A stretch of 64,000 nt of DNA from Glycocaulis albus. Lineage in GTDB: Bacteria; Pseudomonadota; Alphaproteobacteria; Caulobacterales; Maricaulaceae. Both the position numbers and the translations under genes were made by a program. The DNA lies in assembly GCF_014639075.1 (NCBI RefSeq), contig NZ_BMFS01000010.1:1-64000 (forward strand), given 5' to 3'. This document shows positions 16,243 to 25,662 of the stretch, piece after piece. The stretch's first letter is position 1. Every line of letters starts with the position of its first letter. Below the pieces are notes generated by a model, which was not told the origin of the DNA, ran no database searches, and was given only the letters and a program-made list of their open reading frames with translations.

Positions 16243-18783
16243 ATGACAGGCGGAAAAGAGCCCGTGAGCCCGTTATTCATACGTTTTGTAATTGGCGTAA
16301 GCGCTTGTGTTATGGCGCTTTCTCACGGCGCGGCCATGGCCGATGGCCCGCAGTTCAATTTCCCTTCTCAGAGAAATCAGGACGCGGCGCAGGCTGCGCG
16401 GTCCGTTCAGCCACCGGATGTCGATTTCGGTGCGTTCAGACCGTCTGACCTTGGCGGGGCAGCTGAGCCGCCCGCGCATCTTCTGGATTACGGGAACAAT
16501 CCTGCCCAGATGGGTAATGACGTGATGGGCCGGTATCTGGAGCCGATCACGAAGCCTGAGTACGAAGCCATTCTGGGGAACCGGTACGAAGGCGGCAGCC
16601 AGTTTGACGACATGGTTGCCGGCATGCTGGACCAGGTCGAAAATTTTGACGAATGGATTACCGATCCTGGCGGCAGTTTCGAGGAATGCACCACCGAGAC
16701 AGTGGTACGCGATTACGAGACCCCGACCACCTATCACTGCTCGATCGATAATGGCGAAGGTATCGATCAACCGGCCTGCGAGCGTGTTGTCCATTATCCG
16801 GTTGATCGCGACTATGTGTATCGCTGCGAGGAAAACCGGCCGCGCACGGTGTCGAGCTGGTCAACGCAGTGCTCTGGCTTCGATAGCAACGAAGACTGCA
16901 GGCTCGAAGGGGAGGAATGCACTCAAGAAGCCGACGCGCTTCCTGATAGCTACACCTGCTATGACTGGCACGATGAGGAAGTCAGCCAGGAGCTTTGCTA
17001 CCAGTCGCGCGATCTCGAAGTGGAGGAGGAATATGTCTATCGCTGCGTGCGCACGCTCGACGAAAATGGCAATGTCGTAAGCCAGAATAACTCGTGCGGG
17101 GCAGAAAACACGGGGGGATGTGTTCCGCAAGGCGGGTCGGTTTGTACAGCGACAACGCGGATCTACGAAGACACAAATTGCCATTTTATCGTCGGTTACC
17201 CTGAGACCGGGCATTTCGGGTATGGACCGCACGGCAATCTTTGCAACGGCGGGATGACTTGCATCGGTGCTGGGTGCTTGCCGGGCTCATTCCCTACAGA
17301 GGACGTCTCCCACTGTGAGATTGTCGAATATTGCGGGACGGACCTGAACGGCAATGTGAATTCGGGAGCCCCTTTCGAGCAGTGCTCGACATGGCGGCGT
17401 GAGTATCGGTGCGAAATAGGCAGCTATTGCAGCCAGGAGCGTCAGGATTACCGGTGTGATGCTCCAGTTTCAGGCGCCACGCCTATTGACGTGATTGAGC
17501 ACGTAAATCTTGGGCCCTGGCAGTGGGAAGCAGGGTGTTCCTCACGCGGCAACCCAGATTGCGGGATTGTTCAAACGACCTGCGTGCAGAACACTCCGTA
17601 CGGGTGTGTTCGCCGGGAGCGGCGGTATGAATGCGTCACTCGGGTGCCCGATTCTGATTGTGACCCGCCCCCGTACTGCTCAAGTCCGACGCAGCGGTGC
17701 ATTGCGTTTAATGCGAATGGCCAGTGTGACAGGGTTGAGCACGTCTATGATTGCTGGGGTGATCCGGCCGGGTGTGTCGGCCGGGAGCGGACTTATGTTT
17801 GCGACAATCCGGCCGGTCCTCCGCCCGACGGCTATATCGACCATATTGGCGAGCCGGAATGGCGTGAGATTGGCTGCCCTCAGCTAGATCCGGAGTGGGA
17901 GTGCGAAGAACAGGATACCGTCTGTCTGGATGGGCCTGGCACGAAGCTTATCGATGATGTCGAGGTCTATTCGGAGTGCTGGCATGAGCGCACCGATTAC
18001 ATCTGCCCTGGCGTGGGAGAAACGGTCACCGATTGTAACCCTGATCCGAGCTGTGTGCTTCAGTCTGAAGAGTGCATGGACGACGATTGTCGGTCGCGCA
18101 CCATGGTCTATGAGTGCGTGGAGCCGGGCGAATATGTCCAGGAGGTGGATCAGTGCCGCACGGTAAGCTGCACGAACGGTGTATGCATTGAAGTTGAACG
18201 CGATAACGCGGCAGCGCAGGCTCCGTGGGCCCTGGCGCAGCTGGCCGCGCTCTTTGAAGCGCACAATTTCGATGAAATGACATTGATGGCGGGCGAAGCG
18301 CTGCAATGTCACAAGACCGGGATCTGGAAGAATTGTTGCAGCGGCGGCGGGATCGCCATCAACTGGCTCAACGGATCCTGTAACGAGCAAGAGCAACGCC
18401 TGGCACAGGCGCGCGAGGCCGATCTGTGTGTCGATGTTGGCTGGTACTGCCATAGGCGAGGCTGGTTTGGATGCCGGCAGCAACGCCGCACATCGTGCTG
18501 CTTTGGATCGGTGCTGGCCCGGGTCATCAATGAAGAGGGCCGCGCCCAGCTGGGGCTAGATTTTGGAGAACCGGCAGACGCTGATTGTGACGGGCTGACG
18601 CCGGAGCAGTTCGCGCAGCTTGATCTCTCTTTGATGGATTTCACGCCGATGATGGCGGAAATGATGCAGGGCTTTGCGCCTGAAGGCGAAGGCTCTGTCA
18701 GCGCGCGCATCCAGCAGCGCGTGAGCGATTTCTACTCGTCGGGCGTCAATACCGACATTCCTCCAGGAGACGGTGATGATTGA
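16243..18783 (+). CDS. traN: TraN-like mating-pair stabilisation protein (846 aa)
   Basis: A Sec signal (FVIGVSACVMALSHGAAMADG) is followed by a very Cys-rich body with dozens of cysteines in repeated short loops (ECTTETVVRDYETPTTYHC, CVQNTPYGCVRRERRYEC, CCFGSVLARVINEEGRAQLG). The segment GIWKNCCSGGGIAINWLNGS near residue 690 is characteristic of TraN C-terminal regions. TraN is an outer-membrane protein that stabilises donor-recipient contact in F-type transfer. The position directly before traF, traH and traG agrees. A GTG at 16264 is an equally good start for the signal peptide. The stop overlaps traF by 8 nt. Confidence 0.92.
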   Translation: MTGGKEPVSPLFIRFVIGVSACVMALSHGAAMADGPQFNFPSQRNQDAAQAARSVQPPDVDFGAFRPSDLGGAAEPPAHLLDYGNNPAQMGNDVMGRYLEPITKPEYEAILGNRYEGGSQFDDMVAGMLDQVENFDEWITDPGGSFEECTTETVVRDYETPTTYHCSIDNGEGIDQPACERVVHYPVDRDYVYRCEENRPRTVSSWSTQCSGFDSNEDCRLEGEECTQEADALPDSYTCYDWHDEEVSQELCYQSRDLEVEEEYVYRCVRTLDENGNVVSQNNSCGAENTGGCVPQGGSVCTATTRIYEDTNCHFIVGYPETGHFGYGPHGNLCNGGMTCIGAGCLPGSFPTEDVSHCEIVEYCGTDLNGNVNSGAPFEQCSTWRREYRCEIGSYCSQERQDYRCDAPVSGATPIDVIEHVNLGPWQWEAGCSSRGNPDCGIVQTTCVQNTPYGCVRRERRYECVTRVPDSDCDPPPYCSSPTQRCIAFNANGQCDRVEHVYDCWGDPAGCVGRERTYVCDNPAGPPPDGYIDHIGEPEWREIGCPQLDPEWECEEQDTVCLDGPGTKLIDDVEVYSECWHERTDYICPGVGETVTDCNPDPSCVLQSEECMDDDCRSRTMVYECVEPGEYVQEVDQCRTVSCTNGVCIEVERDNAAAQAPWALAQLAALFEAHNFDEMTLMAGEALQCHKTGIWKNCCSGGGIAINWLNGSCNEQEQRLAQAREADLCVDVGWYCHRRGWFGCRQQRRTSCCFGSVLARVINEEGRAQLGLDFGEPADADCDGLTPEQFAQLDLSLMDFTPMMAEMMQGFAPEGEGSVSARIQQRVSDFYSSGVNTDIPPGDGDD

Positions 18784-19597
18784 GTTTGCGACACGCGCGC
18801 TCTGCGCGTGCGTCTTGGCGTTCTCTGGCCTGGCCCCTGTGTCGGCCAGAACGGTTGATAGGGATGATCTCTACTGCGCAGAGCGCGGTCTCGGACACTG
18901 GTTTTACTGCTCACGGCCGGAGCCAAAGCCTGAGGACCAGGAGCAAGATGAGGCGGTGCCCCCTGCCCCGCCAATGAGCGCGGAAGCCGCGCTTCTGGCA
19001 GAGGCAGAAGCCTTCCAGCGCAGGCTGGATGAATTGCGGTTGATGGCAGCGTATGCGCCCACAGAGGAGCGTGTGCGCGAGTACCAGGCCATGCAATGGC
19101 GGGCCATGGAAGGCGCGGCACTATTTTCGGACTTTTGGCGCCGCAATGTCTGGTCAGATCCCGCGCTGGATTATTCGGTTCGCAGGCCGGTCGCTCAGTA
19201 TGCGCGCAGCGAGTGGATCGATCAGCGGTCGATGGAAATGACGGCTGATCTGGCGGGTTTGAGTGAACGCTATGGTCTCTTTTACTTCTACCGGAGCGAT
19301 TGCCCCTATTGCGCGCGGTTCTCCCCCGTCTTGCGCTATTTCGCCGATAGCCATGGCGTAGAGGTCAGGGCGGTCTCAGTCGATGGAGGCCCCTCCCCTG
19401 AGTTTCCAGACGCGCGGCTGGATACCGGCCAGTTCGAGCTTTTGCTTGGCGGTCGCGAAGCGGTCGTTCCGGCCGTCATGCTGCTCAACACTGAGACCAA
19501 CACCACGCATTGGGTGAGTTTCGGCGCGATCTCCGGTCAGGAGCTGGCGCAACGGATCTTTGTCACGATGTCACGCGAGCCCGGAGAGGATTACTAA
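18776..19597 (+). CDS. traF: TraF-like pilus assembly protein, thioredoxin fold
   Basis: The ATG at 18776 follows GGAG at about 7 nt and overlaps the traN stop. A signal peptide (ALCACVLAFSGLAPVSARTV) leads to a charged linker, then the TraF region with LFYFYRSDCPYCARFSPVL; the CPYC pair (Cys176, Cys179) is redox-capable, whereas F-plasmid TraF lacks it. It ends with the PAVMLLNTETNTTHWVSFG type of thioredoxin strand. TraF acts in the periplasm in F-pilus extension and probably oxidises or isomerises the Cys-rich TraN, TraH and TraU. traH starts within its stop codon. Confidence 0.92.
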   Translation: MIEFATRALCACVLAFSGLAPVSARTVDRDDLYCAERGLGHWFYCSRPEPKPEDQEQDEAVPPAPPMSAEAALLAEAEAFQRRLDELRLMAAYAPTEERVREYQAMQWRAMEGAALFSDFWRRNVWSDPALDYSVRRPVAQYARSEWIDQRSMEMTADLAGLSERYGLFYFYRSDCPYCARFSPVLRYFADSHGVEVRAVSVDGGPSPEFPDARLDTGQFELLLGGREAVVPAVMLLNTETNTTHWVSFGAISGQELAQRIFVTMSREPGEDY

Positions 19598-21027
19598 TGC
19601 TGAAACTGATCAGAAATATCGCTGGCATGGCCGGCGCGGCCGCGTGTGTGGCCATGATGAGCGTATCGGCCGCCAGTGGCCAGAATGTCGGGCGCGAGCT
19701 GGATGAGTTCTGGGACGGAGTGAACGTCAATGTGACCAGCCCACGCGCTGGCATGGGTCAGGCTGGCGGGTATTTTACAGGCGGATCGCTGGTGATGCGT
19801 GCGCCTCAACGCAACATTCAGCCCTTGAGTATGACGGGTCCGTCGATCAGGGCTGGGTGCGGCGGGATCGATATCTACACGGGCGGTTTCAGCTTCATTG
19901 ATTCCGATCAGCTGGTGGCGATGATGCAAGCGCTTGGCGCGAATGCCACCGGGGTAGCGTTCCAGCTGGCCTTGAGCACGGTCTGCCCGATGTGTTCTGA
20001 CGTGATCAGCGAGATGAATAATCTCGCCCAGGAGATCAATTCGCAGAATTTCAACTCCTGTCAGGCGGCGCAGCAGCTCATGGGGTCGGTCTGGCCGCGC
20101 CATGAAAGCGGATCGCGTGCGGTGTGCCAGATGGCAGGTTCCAGTTCAGGCATTTTCTCCGACTTTGTTTCGGCGCGTCATGGGTGCGGCCTTGGCGGTC
20201 AGACGGGTAATGTTCTCAATCATCCCGAGGCAGAGGGCCGCACGTTCACGAATGTGAACCTGGCCTGGGCGGCCCTGACAGAATTGCCATGGATGCAAGG
20301 CACGTCGCAGGACATTTCGACGGCGGAGTTCCTGATGTCCATGACCGGCACGGCCGTCATCACGATGGGAACGGGGTCAAATGCGCAGCCTGAATACCAC
20401 TGGTTTCCTCCGGCCGGTGATACCGACAGGGCGCTGAGCGCGCTCATGCAGGGCGGGGAGTTTGATTACTATCGCTGCGCGGACGGCCATGAGAGTTGCC
20501 TGGTGGTCCAGACCCAGCAGGTGACGATCCCTGAGAGTCAGAGCTTGCGGGCGCGCGTGCGCAACGTGGTCGATTCCATGGCTGAGAAACTGGTGACGCG
20601 CGCGCCGCTCACAACGCAGGAGCTGGCCTTCCTGAACACCACAAGCATTCCGATTTACCGCATGCTGTCGGTACAGCACGCCCACGAGGTACAGGCCGGT
20701 AATTTCGGCATCGTGGAGGTCGATGAACGGCTGATCGATCTGATCGCTGTGGACATGGTGCACATGTTCATCGACGCAGCACTCGCAGAAACGCAGCGGT
20801 CGCGATCACGCATGGAGCTGGCGTCAGGCGAGAACGAATATCGCGAGTGGCGTGATCAGGTGCGCCAGGTCCGCCAGTTCATCCATCAGAAGCGGATCGA
20901 ACTTGCTGGCGAAACGGCGCGCGATGAAGCCTTCATCGATCACTATGTCCGGATGGACCAGATCCTCTCGAACCGGCTGCAGACGCGGTTCATGCGCCAG
21001 GCCATGGCGACGCGGGGAGGCTGGTAA
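19597..21027 (+). CDS. traH: TraH-like pilus assembly protein (476 aa)
   Basis: The ATG at 19597 sits in a TAATG overlap with the traF stop; longer upstream starts lie within traF and lack a signal peptide. The N-terminus (MLKLIRNIAGMAGAAACVAM) is an export signal. TraH hallmarks follow: GGYFTGGSLVMRAP, SIRAGCGGIDIYTGGFSFID, the paired Cys in STVCPMCSDVI, and NSCQAAQQL. The C-terminal third is coiled coil. In F-type systems TraH is periplasmic and works with TraF, TraW, TraU and TrbC in pilus extension. Confidence 0.94.
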   Translation: MLKLIRNIAGMAGAAACVAMMSVSAASGQNVGRELDEFWDGVNVNVTSPRAGMGQAGGYFTGGSLVMRAPQRNIQPLSMTGPSIRAGCGGIDIYTGGFSFIDSDQLVAMMQALGANATGVAFQLALSTVCPMCSDVISEMNNLAQEINSQNFNSCQAAQQLMGSVWPRHESGSRAVCQMAGSSSGIFSDFVSARHGCGLGGQTGNVLNHPEAEGRTFTNVNLAWAALTELPWMQGTSQDISTAEFLMSMTGTAVITMGTGSNAQPEYHWFPPAGDTDRALSALMQGGEFDYYRCADGHESCLVVQTQQVTIPESQSLRARVRNVVDSMAEKLVTRAPLTTQELAFLNTTSIPIYRMLSVQHAHEVQAGNFGIVEVDERLIDLIAVDMVHMFIDAALAETQRSRSRMELASGENEYREWRDQVRQVRQFIHQKRIELAGETARDEAFIDHYVRMDQILSNRLQTRFMRQAMATRGGW

Positions 21028-21032
21028 GGGCG

Positions 21033-24000
21033 ATGGAGGGCTTCGTTTATGGTGGGCTTGATCATTATGTGAACGCGTTCAACGCGATTGCCATGATGAT
21101 GGGCAATTCGGTGATCGATAGCCTGATCCGGCTGGTCATGCTGATCGGCCTGGTGATGGTGATCGTGTCGGCGGCCTTTTCGTTGAATCTCAAGGAAACG
21201 GTCATGTGGTTCGCCGGCGCCTTGTTGATCATGGCGGTGATCTTGGTCCCGCGGACTACGGTCGTCATCCATGACAGGCTGAGCGTGGGCGCGCCTGTTG
21301 CTGTCGACAACGTGCCCATGGCTGTCGGCCTCGTATTCTCGCTATCGAGTACGATCGGGGATGCGGCCACCCAGCTCACCGAGACGGTGTTCCCTCACCC
21401 GGAAGCGGCGCAGTATTCGCAAACAGGCCTGATCTATGGCAGCCGGGTGCTTCGCGAAACGACGATGCTGCGATGGCCGGACCAGTATTTCGCCGCGAAC
21501 ATGGATTCCTATGTCGTGCGCTGCGTGATGCACGACCTGCACACACACCACTATTCGATGCACGATCTGGGAACGGCTCCGGATCTGTTTGATTTCATCA
21601 CGGTGTCGCCGCACGGCGGACTGGCGACCCAATGGATCAGTCCTGACGGGACGCGCGAGACGATCGGATGTGTGCAAGCCGCCAATCAGCTGAGAGCAGG
21701 CCGCGAGGCCATGGCTGACAGGGCTGCGAACCGTTTCGGCCGGGTAGTCCATCCTGAACTTGCCGGTCCGCTGGCGGAAACGACGATCCGGGTAAATGTC
21801 GAGGGTGCTCACGCCTTCATCATGGACCAGTCGCGCACGGCCGCTGATGTGTTCATTCAGGCCATGACGATCAACTCGGTGCGCGATGCGCAGCTATCGG
21901 CGGCGGCGGAGTCTGGCGTGGATATTTCAGCGTACTCGATGACGCGAGCGGAGCAGCAGTCCCGGACGCAGAACTTCATGTCGGCCGAGATGGCCCATAA
22001 ATGGATTCCGCTATTGCGGGTGGTGCTGGAGATCATCTTCTACTCGATGTTCCCCTTGATGGCGCCTTTCTTCCTGTTGCCGAAATTCGGGCCACAGCTG
22101 CTCAAGAAGTATTTCTCCGGCTTCCTGATCTTGCAGGCCTGGGGGCCGCTCTTCGTGATCCTGAACGGGATTATGATGCACCATATCGCCGAAGCGAGCC
22201 GTGCGGCCGGTTATGACGCGAATGAGGGCTATGCCGGCGTGACCCTCGCTTCAATGGACGGAGTTGCGGGGATCAACGGAGATCTGGCCTCGATCGCAGG
22301 CTGGATGACCATGATGATCCCGGTGATGGCCACCATGCTGGCCTTCGGTGTCGATCGGCTGGCGATGCAGAGCAATTCGCTCCTGAACTCGGTATCCGGC
22401 GCCGCTCAGCAGGCGGCGGCCGACCAGACGGTCGGCAATATGAATCTGGGGACGACGGCGTTCGATACGCACCGCTTCAACCAGACCTTCGGCAATCAGC
22501 ACGGCACCAGCGGCGATGTGAATATGGGCCACTGGAATGTGGTCGGCCGGGGCGGTGTGCGCACGGCTCACCACGAGGATGGCGGTGTTTATAGCGATAT
22601 GAGCGGCGGTGTATCGCGCACGCCATTCGGCTTCCAGAACCGGCAGGCCTGGGGCCAGACCGCGAGGACGATGGCCTCTGATGCACAAAGTCAGAGCGAG
22701 AGCTACTCACAATCGGCGGCGGTCAATACCGCCCAGGCACTCGATGCGATTTACACGCGCGCGGCCAACAGCTCGAACGATCTGTCCGGTGCGATTAATG
22801 TGAACCGCGCGCAAGGCGAACGGTCAGTAGAGGATCTGTCGCGGGCAAATAGCATAATAAGGGATGCCGCGCAGAGAGCTGGACAGACATCATCGTCCGG
22901 TAGTGGGGCCTCTGTGACTTTAGGAGCAAACGCGGAAGCGGGTGTTCGCGGAAGCGCTGGAATGGAGTTTTTAGGCAATGGTGGTGGGGCGTTCTTCCAG
23001 GCGGTGATGAGGGCCTCGGGAGAGCATCAATGGAGCGCGTCGGACTCGCAAGCGAGGGATGTCTACAATGCATTGTCTGAAAGCCAGCGCGAAGAGCTAT
23101 CTCAAATCTATAGCCGGGTCAGTGAAGCGCATCGGCGAGGCGATATCAGCTTCTCACAAGCCGATCAGACGAGCGAAGGCCATTCGATCAACGAAGCCTT
23201 CCGCATGGCACGTTCCCAGAACGAGCAGGCCGCCCGTATGAGCGAAGTCAGCCAGCGTTTTGAGCGTATGGCCGAACAGATGGAGAGCAACGAGCATAGC
23301 TACTCCATGCCCTCTGATGATGTGTTCCTCAACTGGATGAATGGACGCGAAGGCGTGAACGGCCAAGCGATAGGATCGCATGACGATGTCATGGCGCTGT
23401 TCCATCAGGACCGGGCGGCTTTTGGGAACTACGCTGATGGCTTCATGCGCGAGCAGGTGGCCCAGGAGGCCGGATTAGCGCCGCAAGAGTCGGGTATAGG
23501 CGGCGATATGGCCCGGGCGGGCGACATGATGGATTCCGGGTTTTGGGATATGGGAGCGATCCAGGGCGGCAGGGATCGGATTGAAAGCGCTATCAATGAG
23601 GGGATTAATCCGGAACGGATCGATCCGCACTGGGAGACTGCCGGCTATGAGAACCTTCCATTGGCGCCTGACGGGGGCGTTGGATGGAGTGGTCCAAATC
23701 CAGGTGAGAGTGTTTCGTCCGCTCACGAAACCGGACTAACGGCGAGAAGGGAAGCGCCGGAAATGCCGGAGCCGATCCAGTCGAGCCGTGAAGGTTCGCG
23801 AGATATGGGTGGTTGGGATAATGGCGATCAGAGAACGGACTCAGGATCGCCTTATGGCGGTTGGAGTGACCAGGAGGTGAATTATGGGATCCGTATCCAT
23901 GAGCTTGGTCATGCGGGTAGTGACAGTTGGGATCCCCAGAACCGATATGGTGATGCGAATCTTCAGGAGCTCTATGCCGAACAGCAGCGCAGAGCGGAGT

Positions 24001-24224
24001 TGAATAGCTCTGGCATGTCCGGTGATTCCGGAGGTGGCGGCGGGAACAGCCCGGGTGATTTGATTGATGCGCAGGCTGGCTTTCGGCCAGGCGTGAACTG
24101 GGGAGGTTCTGGTGGAGGCCCGAGATTAGCGGCTCCTGCAGATAACCGCGCGCCGCCTGGAAGCGTTGATGTGGATGATGAGCGGTTCACGCTACCGCCC
24201 ACCATGCGTGTGCCTCGAACATAG
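21033..24224 (+). CDS. traG: TraG-like mating-pair/pilus protein (1063 aa)
   Basis: The N-terminal 470 residues hold several membrane helices (VIDSLIRLVMLIGLVMVIVS, TVMWFAGALLIMAVILV) and the conserved block IPLLRVVLEIIFYSMFPLMA, as in TraG of F-type systems. The C-terminal ~550 residues are polar, Ser/Gln/Gly-rich and predicted periplasmic, the part thought in F to act in mating-pair stabilisation and entry exclusion. A late HELGHAGSD-like run (IRIHELGHAGSDSW, near 960) is seen, but not in a clear protease context. It is last of the traNFHG cluster and followed by a strong terminator. The last 19 codons recur at 24571-24627. Confidence 0.92.
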   Translation: MEGFVYGGLDHYVNAFNAIAMMMGNSVIDSLIRLVMLIGLVMVIVSAAFSLNLKETVMWFAGALLIMAVILVPRTTVVIHDRLSVGAPVAVDNVPMAVGLVFSLSSTIGDAATQLTETVFPHPEAAQYSQTGLIYGSRVLRETTMLRWPDQYFAANMDSYVVRCVMHDLHTHHYSMHDLGTAPDLFDFITVSPHGGLATQWISPDGTRETIGCVQAANQLRAGREAMADRAANRFGRVVHPELAGPLAETTIRVNVEGAHAFIMDQSRTAADVFIQAMTINSVRDAQLSAAAESGVDISAYSMTRAEQQSRTQNFMSAEMAHKWIPLLRVVLEIIFYSMFPLMAPFFLLPKFGPQLLKKYFSGFLILQAWGPLFVILNGIMMHHIAEASRAAGYDANEGYAGVTLASMDGVAGINGDLASIAGWMTMMIPVMATMLAFGVDRLAMQSNSLLNSVSGAAQQAAADQTVGNMNLGTTAFDTHRFNQTFGNQHGTSGDVNMGHWNVVGRGGVRTAHHEDGGVYSDMSGGVSRTPFGFQNRQAWGQTARTMASDAQSQSESYSQSAAVNTAQALDAIYTRAANSSNDLSGAINVNRAQGERSVEDLSRANSIIRDAAQRAGQTSSSGSGASVTLGANAEAGVRGSAGMEFLGNGGGAFFQAVMRASGEHQWSASDSQARDVYNALSESQREELSQIYSRVSEAHRRGDISFSQADQTSEGHSINEAFRMARSQNEQAARMSEVSQRFERMAEQMESNEHSYSMPSDDVFLNWMNGREGVNGQAIGSHDDVMALFHQDRAAFGNYADGFMREQVAQEAGLAPQESGIGGDMARAGDMMDSGFWDMGAIQGGRDRIESAINEGINPERIDPHWETAGYENLPLAPDGGVGWSGPNPGESVSSAHETGLTARREAPEMPEPIQSSREGSRDMGGWDNGDQRTDSGSPYGGWSDQEVNYGIRIHELGHAGSDSWDPQNRYGDANLQELYAEQQRRAELNSSGMSGDSGGGGGNSPGDLIDAQAGFRPGVNWGGSGGGPRLAAPADNRAPPGSVDVDDERFTLPPTMRVPRT

Positions 24225-24240
24225 AAGGTGCTGCAAAAAG

Positions 24241-24269
24241 AGCCCCGGTGTAAGCACCGGGGCTTTTTC
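24241..24269 (+). terminator. Rho-independent terminator after traG
   Basis: Perfect 10-bp stem AGCCCCGGTG / CACCGGGGCT with loop TAAG, followed by TTTTTC, 17 nt past the traG stop. Confidence 0.95.
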
Positions 24270-24288
24270 GGCCTGAAATTACCGCCGA

Positions 24289-24462
24289 TCATAGGAAGAC
24301 AAAAGCAACTATCCACAGAAGTGCGATGAAGCCAAAGCCTGCAAGGATAAACGGCAATGCGCGTTGATCATTAGGATCTGGCTTGCCGAAAAATTGGTCT
24401 TGCTCATGCGGATACATATTGGTTGCAGAGCTGATTGGGGCATCCGAGTTGCGCCTAGACAT
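24289..24462 (-). CDS. Small C-tail-anchored protein (57 aa)
   Basis: A strong AAGGAGG lies five bases before the ATG at 24462. The product begins MSRRNSDAPISSATNMYPHE, continues with a polar stretch containing FFGKPDPNDQRA and ends in one hydrophobic helix (PFILAGFGFIALLWIVAFVF). The layout is a single-span, tail-anchored or N-in membrane protein. It is convergent with traG. No family recognised; the small protein at 33033-33173 has a similar build without sequence identity. Confidence 0.72.
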   Translation of the reverse strand: MSRRNSDAPISSATNMYPHEQDQFFGKPDPNDQRALPFILAGFGFIALLWIVAFVFL

Positions 24463-24570
24463 GATGACCTCCTTGGTTAGATTTGACTCTACCCGATAGG
24501 GCTTACTCTATCCACCCTCGCCTTTCTCTTTCAGTGCCGAAGGCGCATGTGTCGCAGCCGCGACCTTCGC

Positions 24571-24627
24571 GGCAGCGTCGACGTGGATGATGAGCAGATC
24601 ACGCTGCCGCCCAACATGCGTGTACCA
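24571..24627 (+). pseudogene. traG: Duplicated traG 3' end fused to IS remnant
   Basis: The 57 nt match 24159-24215 of traG with few changes; both translate as SVDVDDE, two variable residues, TLPP, one residue, MRVPR. Here the frame continues into the IS3 remnant instead of stopping. It is evidence of a rearranged or recombined traG-like end. Confidence 0.85.
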
Positions 24628-24687
24628 AGAAAGTTTGGAAAAGGCTCTGACATCAAAAACCCCGGTGAAGGTCACAAGGGGTATTCC

Positions 24688-25310
24688 ATGCTGCTTGAGC
24701 GCGAGGGGATCGTGATGAACCACAAGAAGCTCAGACGGCTGTACAGGGACGAGGGTCTGTCGGTGAAGCGCCGCCGGTTCCGCATGCTGTGCGTGATCGA
24801 TGACTACACGCGCGAGTGTCTCGCCCTGGTGGCCGACACGTCGCTGTCTGACGCGCGTGTCGTGCGCGAGCTGGAGCGTTGCATCCGGCTATACGGCAGG
24901 CCTGACACCATCGTGTTGGACAACGGGACCGAACTGACCAGCCGGGCCATCCTGGAATGGCAGAACCAGACCGGGATCGCCTGGCACTACATCGCCCCGG
25001 GAAAACCCCAGCAAAACGGCTTCGTCGAGAGCTTCAATGGCAGGCTCCGCGACGAATGCCTCATTGAGGAGGCTTTCGACAGTCTCGCCTATGCCCGCCG
25101 GGTGCTGGCACGCTGGCGCCACGACTACAATAACGCCGGCCTCACTCATCGCTGGGGCGGGCTCACGTCCGCAGCGCGCCGTCAATCGTATACGATTGAC
25201 CTCAAGCTCGCTGGGGGCCGCGCTCCCGGCGCGCTCGCCAGCCCTCAAACCATGCACTATCAAAGGATCAGACTCTCAAAATAGGTGAGGGACCCGAGGG
25301 TCTCAGGTCA
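24688..25310 (+). mobile_element. IS3-family transposase remnant with internal deletion
   Basis: The frame carries [20 protein letters not shown], then jumps from LSVKRRR straight to [20 protein letters not shown]. Compared with the copy at 10002-10640, about 110 bp are missing in frame, including the first catalytic Asp (SLDFVSD). The rest runs through [20 protein letters not shown] and [14 protein letters not shown] to a natural C-terminus at 25284. The right end is probably near 25310, where GAGGGTCTCAGGTCA is found. Inactive. Confidence 0.9.
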
Positions 25311-25359
25311 GGTCGGCTTCCTGTTCGATCACGAAAACGACGTGCCGGGGGGCTGCAGT

Positions 25360-25527
25360 CTTGAACAATCACGATTTCCAACAGAATGCATTGTGGCAGT
25401 TGAGGACATCAAAGCCGTCACCGGCCTAACCTTCTTCACCGAACTCTCTAGGGACGAGAGCCAGCGCCTGCGAGCGACATGTACATATGATACTTGGCTG
25501 AGCTGGGTGAGCGGTTTCCGGGAGTGA
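25360..25527 (+). pseudogene. C-terminal remnant of a DNA/RNA non-specific endonuclease
   Basis: The segment IVAVEDIKAVTGLTFFTEL, followed by acidic helical residues, is the typical C-terminus of NUC1/NucA-type secreted nucleases (VEEIEKLTGLDFFP-like). The catalytic DRGH region is absent. It abuts the IS3 right end, which probably truncated it. Confidence 0.65.
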
Positions 25528-25662
25528 CCCCGCATCCGCGGTAAAGGCTAGAAAGTGTGAGCTGTCGCGACCCAGCTAAGACACTGAACACATCAGCGAG
25601 GCAGTCGATTGTCCTAGGTGCTAGATTAACGAAGCCTGTGAATTGCCGTTACGGTGTTAAGT

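Noticed and set aside
16004-16246. 80-codon plus-strand frame before traN
   Set aside because: Runs through the terminator hairpin at 16101-16136 and has no ribosome binding site.
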